From NCBI GenBank assembly GCA_022315425.1, contig JAIUPT010000039.1, forward strand, positions 372,001 through 436,000: 64,000 nucleotides of DNA. Reading direction: 5' to 3'. Numbering within the stretch: the stretch's first letter is position 1; every line of letters begins with the position of its first letter. Origin of the DNA: Pseudevernia furfuracea. Lineage: Eukaryota > Ascomycota > Lecanoromycetes > Lecanorales > Parmeliaceae. Below the pieces are notes generated by a model that saw only the letters and a program-made list of their open reading frames with translations, was not told where the DNA came from and made no database searches. Shown piece by piece: positions 23,702-35,415 of the stretch. Made by a program: the position numbers and the translations under genes.

Positions 23702-24708
23702 TTATACATTAAATACCAATGCATTGACGACATGACCTTCGCGCCAACCCTGTGCCTGCAAAGTCTCTCCGTCTTTGAGGATTTTGCCCATATATGCAAT
23801 CTTCACTTTTCCGTTCTCAGCCAACTATTCGAGCTGTCAGCACGTGCTCAATAGTGAAACGCAAAAAACCATGCTCACATTGGCCTCCTCCTGAACCCTT
23901 CTTACCAACATCCTTACCACCTGATCTTTCCCCAGCAGAACGACAACATCCGGCCCTCCTCTATCACTAAGTCGTGCTCTGACTTTAATAGTATCGCCGG
24001 TCTTGAGCACTGACTTTCCCTTCTCCTCTCTTTTCCTTTCAATCGCTTCGTCGTCATCTGTTGCCTCATTGGAGCCTTCTCCTTTCTTGATCTCCTCTTG
24101 GTGGTCCAATACCACATTTTGAGGATCGCTAATGACATGTTCTGGTATCTGGTACAAATTTCCTGCCTCATCATAGGCACCATTCTTGAGATCGCCAGTA
24201 GGTACCGTAATAGCTGCAGCGTCCAGTATGCTCTGTGCTGTAGTTAGGTCGCCATCCGCCAAAAGCCCCACTACGACCTTCAGTGTTGCCCATATCTCTG
24301 TGTGGCCCGTAACCCTCGTATCAAAAAACTCTTGCCTCTCTTTGTCCAGCTGCGAGCGATTCCATTGCTTCTTCGCGGTCCATACATGGGGCCGTAATGG
24401 TGCATTGAATTGTTCCCCTAAGGCTAGATTTCTCCGCGTCCGGCTTCGCTGTGAGATCTCGGGAGTCTGAGACGAAGTCCTTGGGGTAGAGTTGTCGTGC
24501 AGTTGCTGCGTGGGGGCGGAAGTGATGGCACGTGAGGAGGAGTCGCCGTGTGCATTCGAGGGGGAATAAGGCGATGATTCCTCTTCAGGGCGCGCAGTAG
24601 AATGACAACAACCCTGTGGATATGACGCGGTTAGTCGACATGGGCTCGTATTTCACGTTGGCTGATTGTTTCCATACGAGGCTGCGCGGGAGGGGGGCGA
24701 CTTGCCAT
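23702..24708 (-). CDS. Ubiquitin-domain-containing protein, UBTD1/2 (DC-UbP) family
   Basis: Product of 286 aa from exons 24708-24706, 24613-23879 and 23824-23702. The core matches UBTD proteins: EFFDTRVTGHTEIWATL, LLADGDLTTAQSILDAA, NGAYDEAGNLYQIPEHV, and a C-terminal ubiquitin-like domain ending MGKILKDGETLQAQG and VNALVF. UBTD proteins bind E2 enzymes of the UBE2D type. The model gives an N-terminus MGCCHSTARPEEE, a myristoylation/palmitoylation-type signal fitting the family, but only if the ATG at 24708 is joined over a 92-nt intron that starts GCAAGT and ends CACAG, with a GACTAACC branch site. That makes exon 1's coding part the ATG alone. The domain call is firm; the start rests on the inferred GC-AG intron. 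Confidence 0.82.
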
Positions 24709-25221
24709 TGCTCATAATGCAACAAAATTTACACCTGTCATAAATTGATGTACTTGGTGATACGGATAAATGAGTGACGACAATGCCATGAGCAACAATG
24801 AGCTCGCGCTTGATATGGATATTGAATGAAGAGAGTAAATGGTACTCATGCGGTGGTGATTCGTACTAGGTATTGACACGATTTAGTTTGCTAGTCTCAG
24901 GAGTGGCGTCTGGGGTGGTGTGGCTAAAATCACAGCTAAAGCCTCTGTGGCTTTTTCCCTGCCTAAGGTAGCTGCCAAATTAAACTACTTTCTTCTTATT
25001 ACTTGAAGCATGATCTTTGGTTATGTGAACACTCTGCCTGCCCATTGACTGCTCCGTAACGGAGCCTTCTGAAACACCAAGCATTCGGTCTCTGACACTG
25101 GTGACACCATGTTCCCTGCCTCCTTCAGACTGACAGCCTTGATCTCTCCGCGTTTTGGCCTCTTTCTATTATCCTCCCACACCATTCGATTGTCCTTGAC
25201 GAACATTATGTAATCCGCCGG
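24709..25221. other. Intergenic, UBTD-like promoter and TRAPPC11 3' end
   Basis: 513 bp between two genes on the minus strand. The open frame at 25021-25206 here shows no family resemblance and probably falls in the untranslated region of the TRAPPC11-like gene. Confidence 0.5.
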
Positions 25222-27665
25222 TCAGCTATCAGCATCCACCCAGATCGACACTCCCTTTTTGTCACTTCTCATCCCTTCAGTGGCATTGACTTTCAGGCTC
25301 TTCTGGAAATGAATGTCAAAGACTCTGAACTGGGGGCTAATCCACAGTCCTTTCACATGAGGCAAGATGATGTATCGAACATTATACCGGCTGAGCGGCA
25401 CTAATTGTACTGTGACATTTTTGGGCCCACTGAATGCAAACTCCTCACTGATATCCATGGTCAATTGAAAAGAGAGCGCGTACATCGAAGGGTTCTCTAT
25501 GATATAGTTGAGATATATCGCTCCTGGTGGGACGTTTCCATTTCGTGCGGTTGCTAGCACTCGAGGCTCGCCGAATGGTATGACCAGCTCTGGCACAGAA
25601 AAATGAGTGACTGTTGCGGGGCCCAGGAAACCCTCTCGATGCCACTTGATTTCCAACCGTAGATCCAGGAAGGTAGATCGGCGGTCTTCAAGATCCAATC
25701 TCTGCGCAAGGACGACAAACTCGTGCGCCTGAAGATCATTGGGCGAGATCATGGACGCTGTGACAGTATCCCCGGAAGCCGAAGAGATATTGCAAATGGC
25801 GCCTTCGTGGATCTCGACTAGTTGTAGCTCCACACTCTCGATCGTTAAAAAAATATTAGCCAAAGATGCGATCCTCGAAACCAATGACCATCGTTGAGTC
25901 AGTCCCTTCGCGACCTCCAGTTCCCCCCCATCAGTCTTGGAGTTTTCATCAAGACCGTCAACGTCGAAGTAACTCGGCCAGGGTTTAGAATGAACCATAG
26001 GCAAGAAGCTGTGGTCTGCCTCGAATGGCGTCACGATCGCGATCTTGGTTGAGAAAATTTTGACGATCGGTGTTTCTGGGTCGGAAAGAACGTAATAGCG
26101 CGCTTTGACTTCCAAAATATAGTCGGCTGCGACTGGTGACCCTTGAATGCGAAGGGTATGCTTTTGACTCGCCATCGGAGCTAGATTGCCGATGATTTTT
26201 GAAGATGAGTCAACTCTGCTGGAATCCAGCGGTTCCTCTGTGGCAACCTCTCTAGAGTCCCCTTTTCCATCCAAAGCCCATCTCAGCGTCGGTATTATCC
26301 CTGAAGGTGCTAGAAGTCGAGCGTCAATACTAGCATGGGTTTGTTCTTCCTCTTCATTCGTAGCTTCTATCTCTATAGAGATATCCTCGTCTGTAAAATA
26401 ATTCGATGACACGCCATGGGCTTGAATTTGCATTTTAGGCGGCTTAGGCAAGATTTTCACGACGCTGCTACATCCAACCTTCACTTTCTTCGGCATCAAG
26501 CCTGATGGGCTCTTGACCCAGAGAATGTCTTGGTGCATTTGCTCCTGTTCAGTGATGATGACCTCCATATCGAAGTCGACTTCAGACATGCACAGTGTGA
26601 TACTAGCAACCTCAACGTCTCCAGGATCACGTGGTATATGATCGAGCCACAGAGCTTTTGTGACGGCAGGGGCAATTACTAGATCAGCAACTCCTACCAA
26701 TGGCTGGGAGCCCTGAGAGGAGTTCGGACTCGAGGGTAATGATGTAGCACCTGAGGAAGCCTTTTGTAAGGAAACGCGATGGAGTTGCCCCAGCCCATCG
26801 GGTGTGCTAGCCTCAGGTTTCTCGGTGGCCTCATGCTGGATGTTGAGACTCCTCAGGCCCCCTTCGAAGGCAACCTTGATTTGTGAAATCATGATTGGAG
26901 TCGAATCTTTGTGTGCGCAAGAAGTAACAATCAGCTGCGAAGGCAGCGATACACCTACATTGCCTTCAGCAATACCGAACGCAAACGTTGTAGAGACTAT
27001 TCAGAGATTAGCAAGCATAAAGCTCTCAATATAGATCACTCGTAATCTATCGTGGATAGACTTACTGCACGAAAGTGTGTTCTCAGCTCGTATAACAGCT
27101 TTAGGCCGTGGAGTTGAAGTCTTAATACCGTCTATTACTTTCGAGAAGTCATAATGCCAATCCTGTCTTGGTGTCAGGTCTGAATCAAGTCAGATAAAGG
27201 TAAACTCGAGTCAATTCGAGAAAGGCGATCGGGCTTACAGCTGCACACGAGCTCCCATTCTACAGTAATCAGCGTCTGAAGGTCTCCGATGCGGCGCGCA
27301 CAGTCTCTTAAGGCCCAGTCCATCTCTTCCAGTAATACCCACCAACCGGCTCGGCGCCAGCTTAACGTCTGCGAAAGGGATACAAGCACTCGTGCTGCAC
27401 GATCCCACCGTTTGTTCTGCATATGTACCCTTGCTATCTCCAATTGCAGCCTCTCAACCGCCCTGGTGTGGTCTTTCTCTGCGAAGTAGTCTGCGGATCT
27501 TTGCAACGTCCTCAAGAGCGTTGTGTATTCATCTGGGCCATTCCGTATCAACATGGGGACATCGTTAGCAGGCTCCCTGCAAAGATAGGTATCGTAGACA
27601 GAGGGCAAGACTGAGGCTCGTGACTGGGAAGATCCCCCCTCCGAGATTGGACTTTTCAGTGACAT
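25222..27665 (-). CDS. TRAPPC11/gryzun-like TRAPP subunit, lacking the foie-gras N-terminal half
   Basis: Product of 771 aa from exons 27665-27239, 27179-27066 and 26996-25222. The C-terminal two thirds matches the gryzun region: FGIAEGNVGVSLPSQLIVTS, ISQIKVAFEGGLRSL, then beta-rich modules ending FRVFDIHFQKSLKVNATEG and KKGVSIWVDADS. The first exon is TPR-like helical (DYFAEKDHTRAVERLQLEIA, RWDRAARVLVSL), which aligns with the middle of TRAPPC11. Full-length relatives run to about 1100-1250 residues with a foie-gras domain in front; only 433 bp separate this ATG from the divergent HEM25 start, so there is no room for it. A TAG precedes the ATG in frame, and that same TCTAG could be a splice acceptor. 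TRAPPC11 acts in the TRAPP III complex in ER-Golgi transport and autophagy. Confidence 0.82.
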
Positions 27666-28098
27666 TGTGCGAGTCTAGATTGACTACGGATTCCGGTTTA
27701 ATGTTACCTTACATAGCATCAGTCGGCGCCGATTCAGTGGAACGAAATGTTGGGTCTTCTCGAAGGTGGAAGTGCTGCCCATTGCTTGGATACCGATCCA
27801 ATTGTATGAGTTGATAGCAACGATGTCTTGTATATGAAGCCTTGCATATCAGCTTTGTTGCGTTCAGAAGACATGAAGTCGAGGCTCCATCAATATGCTT
27901 CTGCAGATCAATGACGGTCAACGCTTGGCTCGGCAGATTCCACCAAACAACTGTTTTCGAGATTCCTTCACCTAAGCTCGATTGATCACAGTCAAGCATT
28001 CACGCAGTAGAATAGACGACTGTATGGAAGATCTGAAGATGTCGAGATTTAAGGAAATTACGCCGCTATTCTGGTGACCTTCCTGCTCCTCGAGGGAC
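27666..28098. promoter_or_regulatory. Upstream region shared by TRAPPC11-like gene and HEM25
   Basis: 433 bp between divergent starts. A minus-strand open frame (27709-27999, 96 codons) lies here; I cannot match it to the foie-gras domain, though it might be an upstream exon of the TRAPPC11-like gene. Confidence 0.5.
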
Positions 28099-29139
28099 AT
28101 GTCCAAAGATGGAATTCAACGCTCTTCATCAAGTACATTCATTCACCACCGGCTTAATCTTCCCCCAATTTCCGAAAGCTAACAAGCGTCTCCAGCGTTC
28201 CACTTCTTCGCCGGTCTTGCAACCGGCTGCTTGTCCGCCACGCTCCTCCAACCCGCCGACCTCCTCAAAACCCGTGTCCAACAGTCCCGCTCAACCTCCC
28301 TCGTCACTACCCTCCGCCAGATTCTCGCAGGTCCCGATTCCTTGAAACAGCTCTGGCGTGGTACACTGCCATCTGTCATACGTACTGGCGTCGGTTCCGC
28401 GCTTTACTTCTCCTCTCTTAACGCATTGCGCCAGCATGTCGCAAAATCGAATCTCCTCACGTCCGCAGGTATAGTGCAAGCGTCTGTGGACAAGACACAA
28501 TACTCATCCTCGAGCTTGCCCAGATTGTCTAATATGGCAAACATGACTACCGGAGCTATAGCAAGAGCTTCGGCGGGTTTCTTCATGATGCCAATCACCG
28601 TCATCAAGGTCCGCTATGAATCGAGCTTCTATTCCTACAAGTCGATATGGGGTGCGGGAACCGCCATATTGGAGAACGAAGGCATCAGAGGCTTTTTTTC
28701 GGGCTTCGGAGCGACAGCGATACGAGACGCTCCGTATGCTGGCTTGTATGTCCTCTTCTACGAGCAATCGAAACGGCGCTTGAGTCAGATTCGGGAGGTA
28801 ACTCCAATTGCCGAAACATCAGAAGGGGGCATGACAAGCAGCACTTCTCTATCTATCAACTTTCTGTCTGGTGTTCTAGCAGCTGGCTTTGCGACAGCGA
28901 TTACAAACCCATTCGATGCAGTGAAGACGAGACTACAACTTATGCCGGGAAAATATGGCAACATGATCATAGCTGCGCGGCGAATGATTAAAGAAGATGG
29001 TGTTCGAAGTCTCTTCGACGGGTTGGGGTTGCGGATGGGTAGGAAGGCTCTCAGCTCCGCCCTAGCCTGGACGCTTTATGAAGAATTGATTAGGCGGGCT
29101 GAGATGCGGGTTCAACAAAACGGTGGAGCTATAGTATAA
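28099..29139 (+). CDS. HEM25: Mitochondrial glycine carrier Hem25/SLC25A38
   Basis: Product of 325 aa from exons 28099-28132 and 28196-29139. It has three mitochondrial-carrier repeats, each with its Px[DE]xx[KR] motif or a variant: QPADLLKTRV, MPITVIKVRYES and NPFDAVKTRLQ, plus carrier-type glycines in GFFSGFGATAIRDAPYAGLY. The sequence FHFFAGLATGCLSATLLQPADLLKTR and RGTLPSVIRTGVGSALYF are characteristic of the SLC25A38 branch, which imports glycine into mitochondria for 5-aminolevulinate and haem synthesis. The middle motif has Ile in place of the acidic residue, as in other members. The 63-nt intron has a GCTAACAAG branch site. The short first exon supplies MSKDGIQRSSS. Confidence 0.93.
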
Positions 29140-29284
29140 CTATGTCCAACGATTGGTTTTTTGTACGGTATAGAGATTAGCCCTCTGTTGAACATGCCAT
29201 GTTCACAACGTGGTCAATGTCGAATCGACATTTGCTTTTCTCCTAGCGCATCGTTTTTGCATGCTGCTGATCCAGCAGTCTTTC

Positions 29285-30000
29285 TCATTTAGCCTTCTTC
29301 CCTTCCTTCTCCGCTTTGTCCCTTTTGGCGTAAATCTGGCTCGTGAAGGGGTCCTCGAATTGAAGCGCCCCAAGGTAGACAAGGAAGACATGAATGGTCA
29401 AAAGTGCTCCAGCTGGTCTCCCATACAGGAGACTCGTCCCCAAGAAACTCATCGTGCTTCCCCAGTACATTGGCGCACTGGTGAGGTTGAATGGAAATCC
29501 CGTCACAGGCTCGTCCATCAGGATTCCAAAATAGTCGCCTAAAAAGGTGCCGGTAACGCCTAAGGCGTAGTATGAGGTTAGGACTAGGGTATTCCCAATG
29601 GCTAAGAGGACGTAGGCGATGTAGGGGTGATGAAATGCGGGAATGAAAGGTTGATTGCGGAGGGCACGTTCATAAAGGGCATCGCGGAAAAGACCGAGGC
29701 CGAAGATGGTAATGGCAAGAGCGTAACAGGCTCGGAGAGAGTTGCCATTAAAGATGCGTGTGAGGGTCTTATTGTGATATTCCTGGCGGGCGACGATGCT
29801 GAGAGAACTCATCAGCTGTTCCTTTAGCCACTGACTACATACGAGGGTACTCACTTCCAGAATGTGGGGTTGAAAGCTATGGCAAGGGCAGAAACTACGT
29901 CATGGTGAGTCAGGGTTTGGAAGAGTAAGATGGAGGCTGTGGACTTACAGTAGAGAGACTTTTGGGAGAAGTCTACCAGACCTCGGGCTAATTGAGACAT
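29285..30000 (-). CDS. OPI3: Phosphatidyl-N-methylethanolamine N-methyltransferase (Opi3 type)
   Basis: Product of 201 aa from exons 30000-29949, 29894-29855 and 29798-29285, close to the length of yeast Opi3. It is a multi-pass ER membrane protein: FSALAIAFNPTFWNIVARQE, ALAITIFGLGLFRDALYERA, YVLLAIGNTLVLTSYYALG, then the SAM-binding/active-site region TGTFLGDYFGILMDEPVTGF with APMYWGSTMSFLG, a last hydrophobic stretch, and a Lys-rich tail ending KKAK. The tail resembles a KKxx ER-retrieval signal (EKEGKKAK). The enzyme performs the last two methylations of the PE-to-PC pathway. It is divergent from the Whi2-like gene, with little space between. Confidence 0.93.
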
Positions 30001-30304
30001 GACCGCTGTTGTATGAAGCTATGTGAGAGTGTGAGAGAGTGTGAGAGAGAACGGTTAAGGTAGACCGTAGGCCCAAAGAGATCTAGCACCACTACTCTAA
30101 GCGCGCGCGTACAGCTAGTTTCCATGAGCAACCAAAATCAGTCTTGGCCGCTTAGTAATTAGAATTAGAGTAGGTACTTTACATACTACCTTAGTAGAGA
30201 CATTGGATAGCGTGCTGTACCAAGATTGGCCCTGAAAGTTCACGACCTCTACTTACCCAATTCCATGTGCGAGTAATTCCAAACAACCAGATATTATTGT
30301 ATTA

Positions 30305-32027
30305 TTGAGCCAAACATCATCTTCTCCTGATGTACCAGGACTTTCTTATGGTCTAATCGACAGTGTACCATCCCGCTCTATTCATCAACAGCTCCAGCGA
30401 CTACAATCGCAACCGTCGACTCATTTGAGTAACCAGAGAATAACCATCAAATTGTCGGTGACACGAGATTCCAGTGACGGCTCGTCCGTATCCGACAAGG
30501 TCTCCATTCGAGCGTCCATTGGCCCCTGCGAAACCGAGCCCCCGTATACCGAGTCACCTGAGGAACCACTTCCGCCAGCGCCGTCGTCGAGCTTCCCCTC
30601 TTTCGCGCCTCCACCCTTCTCATCTCTATATTTTCCACCGCAAATATCTCCAGATCGTCTCAAGGCATCAATCACTGAGCCTCTCAGCGACCCACCGCCG
30701 GCTTTCAGCCCGGTACCGCCTGCAGAGGCTGCCGTTGCTGGTACAACAAGCGTAGAGGCGGAGACCAAGGCTGCGCTTCCAGCGGATAACAAGGGGGACT
30801 CAAGCAAGAGCGCGGAAGACTCGGAGCCGCCACCGCCATATACAGAAGGCTCGAGTCCGCTTGACTCGTTTACGTACGTGATGGCCGCAGCAGGCGGTGC
30901 TGCGAGTATAATTACTCAGGTACAACAGGGGGGTCCGGCCCCTGTGAACACTCTAGCAGGTACGAGGATCAAAATAATCCCAATTTCGCGCCTAATATAG
31001 CGTATACTAATTCTGAATACAGATGTTGGCGCAGACGAGCATATCACATTGGACCTAAGGTATATTGAATCAATCACCCCAATTGCGTCAAAAGTAACGT
31101 CCACTCTGCAGAGGAACTCGCTTCACGTTGTCACGCGAAGAACTTCTCACTCTCCCCGAATTTGTTCTCCTTTCCCTATTTCCCAACGGACTTCTGCCAG
31201 ATGGCCACATGAACTCCTTCCATGAGGGAGACATATACCCTGTCGATGTACGTTACCGAAAACGTGGCATATAGCTCTTCATTCCTCAAAACTGACTCAT
31301 TATACCAGTATGATCCTCAATCCCTCCAGTATATGCTCGAATTTTTCCGCACCGTCGCCCAAACAATTCCCTCCTCCTCACCGTCTCCTACCGGATCGCC
31401 ATCGGAAACCCAAGGAAGCTCAACAGAACCGTCCTCCACCTCCGCTCGTGACATGCTTCAAGACCGAGCTGGTATTATCGTGCTACGAGAGGATCTAGAT
31501 TTTTATGCTATACCGCCAAAGGAGGATATCGACCATACAGAGATGATCGCGGTCAAGCGGGCAGCAGGGAGAGCATTACTGAAGCAGGATGGAATATTTT
31601 CTGGGTTGAGAAGGAGCGAAGAGACGGGGACAACAGAGCAGCATTTGATTGAAATGTTGACAGCTGGTGGCTTCAACAACGAGGACCGCTGGGGCCACCG
31701 CGCCGGCGAGCCCAACAAAGCCGTCATTTGCAGCCTCGCCCTTGCGCGACTTCGAACCGACATCAAGGGCAGTGAGACGTTAGCCAACAGCAACGCGGTG
31801 GGTATGGCCCAGAAGCTGCTGTTATTCTGGAGGAAGCCGGCAAGAAGATGTTGGTGGGAAGGCGTAGAGCTGGACAACGTCGAAGGTATAGAAGGAAAGT
31901 TGAAGGTTTGGATAAGGAGAGTCTGGACGCTAGAGATGGTGAGTACATTTCCGAGTTATGCCCTTGCTTTCCTAGCTTTCCCGGCAATCACTGACGAAGC
32001 CATCAGAGCGTCATTGGGCTACGATGA
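30305..32027 (+). CDS. Whi2-like BTB/KCTD-type stress-response protein, 5' end unresolved
   Basis: At least 492 aa. Exons: up to 30959, 31023-31059, 31112-31247, 31309-31938 and 32007-32027. After a long Pro/Ser-rich N-terminus come SFTYVMAAAGGAASIITQVQ, a BTB-like fold around GTRFTLSREELLTLPEFVLL and SLFPNGLLPDGHM, then YDPQSLQYMLEFF, and a C-terminal part ending WIRRVWTLEMSVIGLR. This is the fungal family related to yeast Whi2, which with the Psr phosphatases acts in stress response and low-amino-acid TORC1 control. The frame is open from 30236 but has no in-frame ATG before the conserved part; 30305 is a TTG used here only as a placeholder. A possible real start is the ATG at 30124, spliced from 30154 to 30291 in frame, which I infer from splice signals alone. 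Confidence 0.82.
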
Positions 32028-34187
32028 TCCAAACCATATCCATTTTATAGGATGAGACTGAAAAAGCGTATATGGTCGATTGTGATAAATACCCTTCAAG
32101 CCCATGGGCATGAGCGAAAGGCATGTTATTAGCATTTTCTTGGGGACTTTGGCATAAAGGAAATAAAGCTGCGTTTCGATGTATGCTCTACCGTCTTTGG
32201 ACATCTGGATCTTGGGCCACAAGCTTCAAATGGGAAAGGGCCATGGCTGGCTGTGCCAGATTGCTTCATTCTCCGGTGTCGATCCCTTTTCGCTTTTCTC
32301 CTTCCGATGCTCGTTCCGCTCACGTATTTTGGACTGAGCAGTATTTTCGAGGTGGATCTACTCTTGGGCCTCGATAACGAGTGCACGCATGCTTCTGCTT
32401 TCCCCCTCAAACCTTCTCCTCCCACCTTGCCCTGTGACTCATTCATTCCATTATTGCATTCATTTCTTCAGCTTGGCATGTGGCAGCGCGAATGTAACCA
32501 AGCCCTTCCCCCTTATCCTTTTCTCCTTCTCTCCACACCTCTGAATTGCTCGCACTCGTATGCGCATGCCTTTTTCGCGCACACTTTCACCCCCACGGAC
32601 ATGCACAAGATTCCTCATGTCCCAATATCGTAAGATACAACCTGTAAACACAGGCTTGGAACACAGGATTCTTTCACTTTTGCATATCGTACCGTCTACA
32701 AATATACAATTGCACATCCATTCTCCATCCATTCTCCATCCATTCTCCTTCCATCCTGCTTCCATACCTAACCATCTGTCAGCCATCTACGTTACACGTC
32801 CACCTTCCGCACCGCTTTCCCGTCACGGGGGCCATGTTACTAGAGCCTTTGTTGACACCGAGCGGCCCCATTCACGGCAAGCATTTCAGACAAGACCATG
32901 GCGGTGCTTTACAATCATCACCGCAGCAAGCCTCGTCGTTGTATCCGAATTTCGAAATTGCTGCTACAGGAGTCGTCGTCTCTGCCACCAAACACTGGGG
33001 GGAACGGAGAAGGGCTCTCTCGACGGGGAAATACGGCAGTACTTTTTTTTTTTTTTTCATAATTAGAGTACAAGTAGCCCACGGTCTGCTCAAAAGCCTT
33101 TGCTACGATTGTGAACTTGTGTGGCACTTGAGTTGCAATCCGTGAAGACCTGGCATTGTTCGGATACTTATGACCTGGCAGCAGAAGGGGGGGAGCAGAT
33201 AGGGAGTGCATGGCGGTTGAACCGTGCAAGTCCGTTATACATGATGTTGATCTCCCCATATATATGCCGATTGACCGGATGCAAGTGATAGGAACCTACA
33301 GATTGGGCGTGGACTAGTCTCAGCTAGAGGGTTAGCATTTGATACCATCGTTGGTGAGCTATACCATGACGCTTCGGATTGAGTACTCAACGTTTTCTAT
33401 CCACCATGTCTATTATTCTAAGCTTTTGGGCTTCGGTTGTGGATCGCTAGTACATCAAGAAAGCTAAGAGCAGGTTACCGTCGCCCATGAAATGAGCTTG
33501 TCCACTCGGCTGACCGCTATTGTTCTGGACCGCCTCATAGTGTAGCCTTCGCTGCCACCGCTGCTTCTGCCGCTGTTCTTGCTCCTGAACTGCTTGCTCT
33601 TGCCGGACCGTGAGTACCCACTTCTTGTTTTTTTGCTCAAGGAGCATTCATCGCATTTGGTAGTCTTACGTTGTTCCTTGTTGATCCTCAGTAGGCTCCT
33701 GAAAATGGCCCCGATTGATTCAAATTCAGCCGAGAGGTGTGAATGTTTGGTCTGGTGGAGACAGATGGAGACCGTCAATCCTGTACTCCTCGATGACCGT
33801 GGTGCCGAATTCCTATGCTTCGATGCCGTCAAAGCGAGCATGGGGGAAGCTCGCATGGTATGTAGCGAGGACGTCGGGCTCGTGATCAAAGCCTTTTTCA
33901 ACGCGGAGCCCCGCACCACAGACTCTTCATGAAGCCCCTCCACTGCCACAGATTATATCTTCGATAGTGTATCTCCGCTGCTGTCCTCGGTTCAAGACTG
34001 TACATTCGCTCAAGCAATCAGGACTCGATCCAGCGTCTACCAACAGACTGCGAGCTTTTCGTATTGATCCATCCGGCCGAAAGTTATTGGCTCTCGGTGG
34101 GTCTCCGTAGTTGCGCGCTAGATGATGATACAACAGAGGGTCTCCTCACTAAGAAGGCCAATAAGCTGGTGAAGATCAGACTTTGGC
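32028..34187. other. 2.2 kb between the Whi2-like gene and PEX20, no supported gene
   Basis: The two flanking genes converge here. I see an 11-bp tandem repeat at 32716-32748, a run of 15 T at 33043-33057, and overlapping open frames on both strands at about 33460-33950 that show neither family motifs nor clear codon bias. A small gene here is possible, but I cannot support one. Confidence 0.5.
32716..32748. repeat. Three copies of an 11-bp tandem repeat
   Basis: ATCCATTCTCC occurs three times head to tail, followed by a degenerate copy (TTCCATCC). Confidence 0.85.
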
Positions 34188-35415
34188 TCAAGATTCCCTA
34201 CGCTCCAGGAGGACGTCCGCGGCTGCAAGTCCTTCTACATTTTCAGGCCAGTAGTCTGGGCGGACATAATTAATGGGGTATCCGCTGCCTCCCGGATGCA
34301 GAGGCTGCGATACCTGTGGTCCATCAGCGACTTTACCACTCGCATTTGTATTGCGCAAAGTGACACGACACCACGTACTTGAATCTGCTCCGTCTAGGGA
34401 ACAAAAGAGGGAATACTAACATCGACAAGCTTATCGCCTTCGACTCGAACCTCTTTATCTCTCAACTGCCGCATGAGAGATAGAAAGTTACTCTCCTGGA
34501 ACTTTTGACTCCGTTCGCCCTTCACATTTTCAAGGAGTTGACCGGCTGTTCTAGCAAGCTCTTCCGCATCGTCCACTTCTTCGCCCTCTTCTCCCCTCTT
34601 TTGAGCCTCATCAAGGATTCTGTCAGAGCCAATTCGGCTGTGGTCGAGCCATCCTTGCCTCTCTTGCTCCTTAGCATCGTGCAGTCCCGTGTCTACTTGG
34701 GTCTCCTTTCGATGAGCGCTCTCTTCTGATTGCTGCATTTCTTCTCTAGCCGCATCGAAAGCTCTCTCGAATGCTGCTTCGTCGTAGACAGCCTCAGCCT
34801 GCCTTTCGGGCTGCTTCTGTTGCGCCACTGGAGACAGTGTATTATGATGCTGTGGCACAAGGCCCCCGGTGTATCCATATGACCATCCACTGTAGTTCTG
34901 ACCAGCAGATATCTGCTGTTGCTGGGGTTGATATAGAGAAGGCTGATTCTGTTGACGTAAGAAGTCTTGGTGCCACCCCCCGGCGCGTTGCAGAGGTGCA
35001 TGTTGACGAAATTGGGATTGCGGAATTGGTGATGCTCGGGTTTCGTTCAAGTGCATATTCTGGAAGTCTGAAGCCCAGTTCGGAAGCTGTGGCTGGCCAA
35101 TATCCTGTTGGAAGGAGCTTGCTGGCGGTGCATGGTAGAATAAATCCGGCTCTGGATATCCGGTTTGGAGTGGGTGCCCTGCTTGAAAGGCTTCGAACTC
35201 TGCATCGAGTATGCCAGCATTTGGACCAGGCGCGGATCGAAAGCTCTACAGATAGCGAATTAGATCTCCTTCGAAAAAGCTGTCAACGCCCTCTCCCATA
35301 CCTCGGCCGGTGCTTGATGTGCTGTTGTTCGGTCTTGCTGCAAGGTCCGATCTACGGAGGTCTGTTTCTGAAAACTTTGGAGGGCATTTGAAGGCCCACA
35401 CAGAGCTTCTGCCAT
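34188..35415 (-). CDS. PEX20: Peroxin 20, PTS2 import co-receptor
   Basis: Product of about 354 aa from exons 35415-35302, 35245-34421 and 34313-34188. It begins MAEALCGPSNALQSFQK, with the conserved N-terminal Cys (residue 6) that is monoubiquitinated during receptor recycling. It then has VDRTLQQDR, ALDAEFEAF-like AGILDAEFEAFQ, and two WxxxF/Y-type motifs, WASDF and WHQDF, which bind Pex14/Pex13. The C-terminal half has DEAAFERAFDAAREEM and ARTAGQLLENVKGERSQKF followed by FLSLMRQLRDKEVRVEGD, the Pex7-binding type region. Pex20 delivers Pex7-PTS2 cargo to the peroxisome in filamentous fungi. The first intron is firm. The last join (donor GTTAGT at 34420, acceptor at 34314) keeps the frame and gives VSQPLHPGGSGYP, but a two-intron alternative exists, so the C-terminal 41 residues are less certain. 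Confidence 0.88.

Noticed and set aside
25021..25206. Short minus-strand frame downstream of the TRAPPC11-like gene
   Set aside because: It follows the stop at 25222 and resembles no domain; probably untranslated sequence.
33464..33949. A 161-codon minus-strand frame and the overlapping plus-strand 117-codon frame as genes
   Set aside because: They overlap on opposite strands and neither shows family motifs or consistent codon bias; at most one could be real and I cannot choose.
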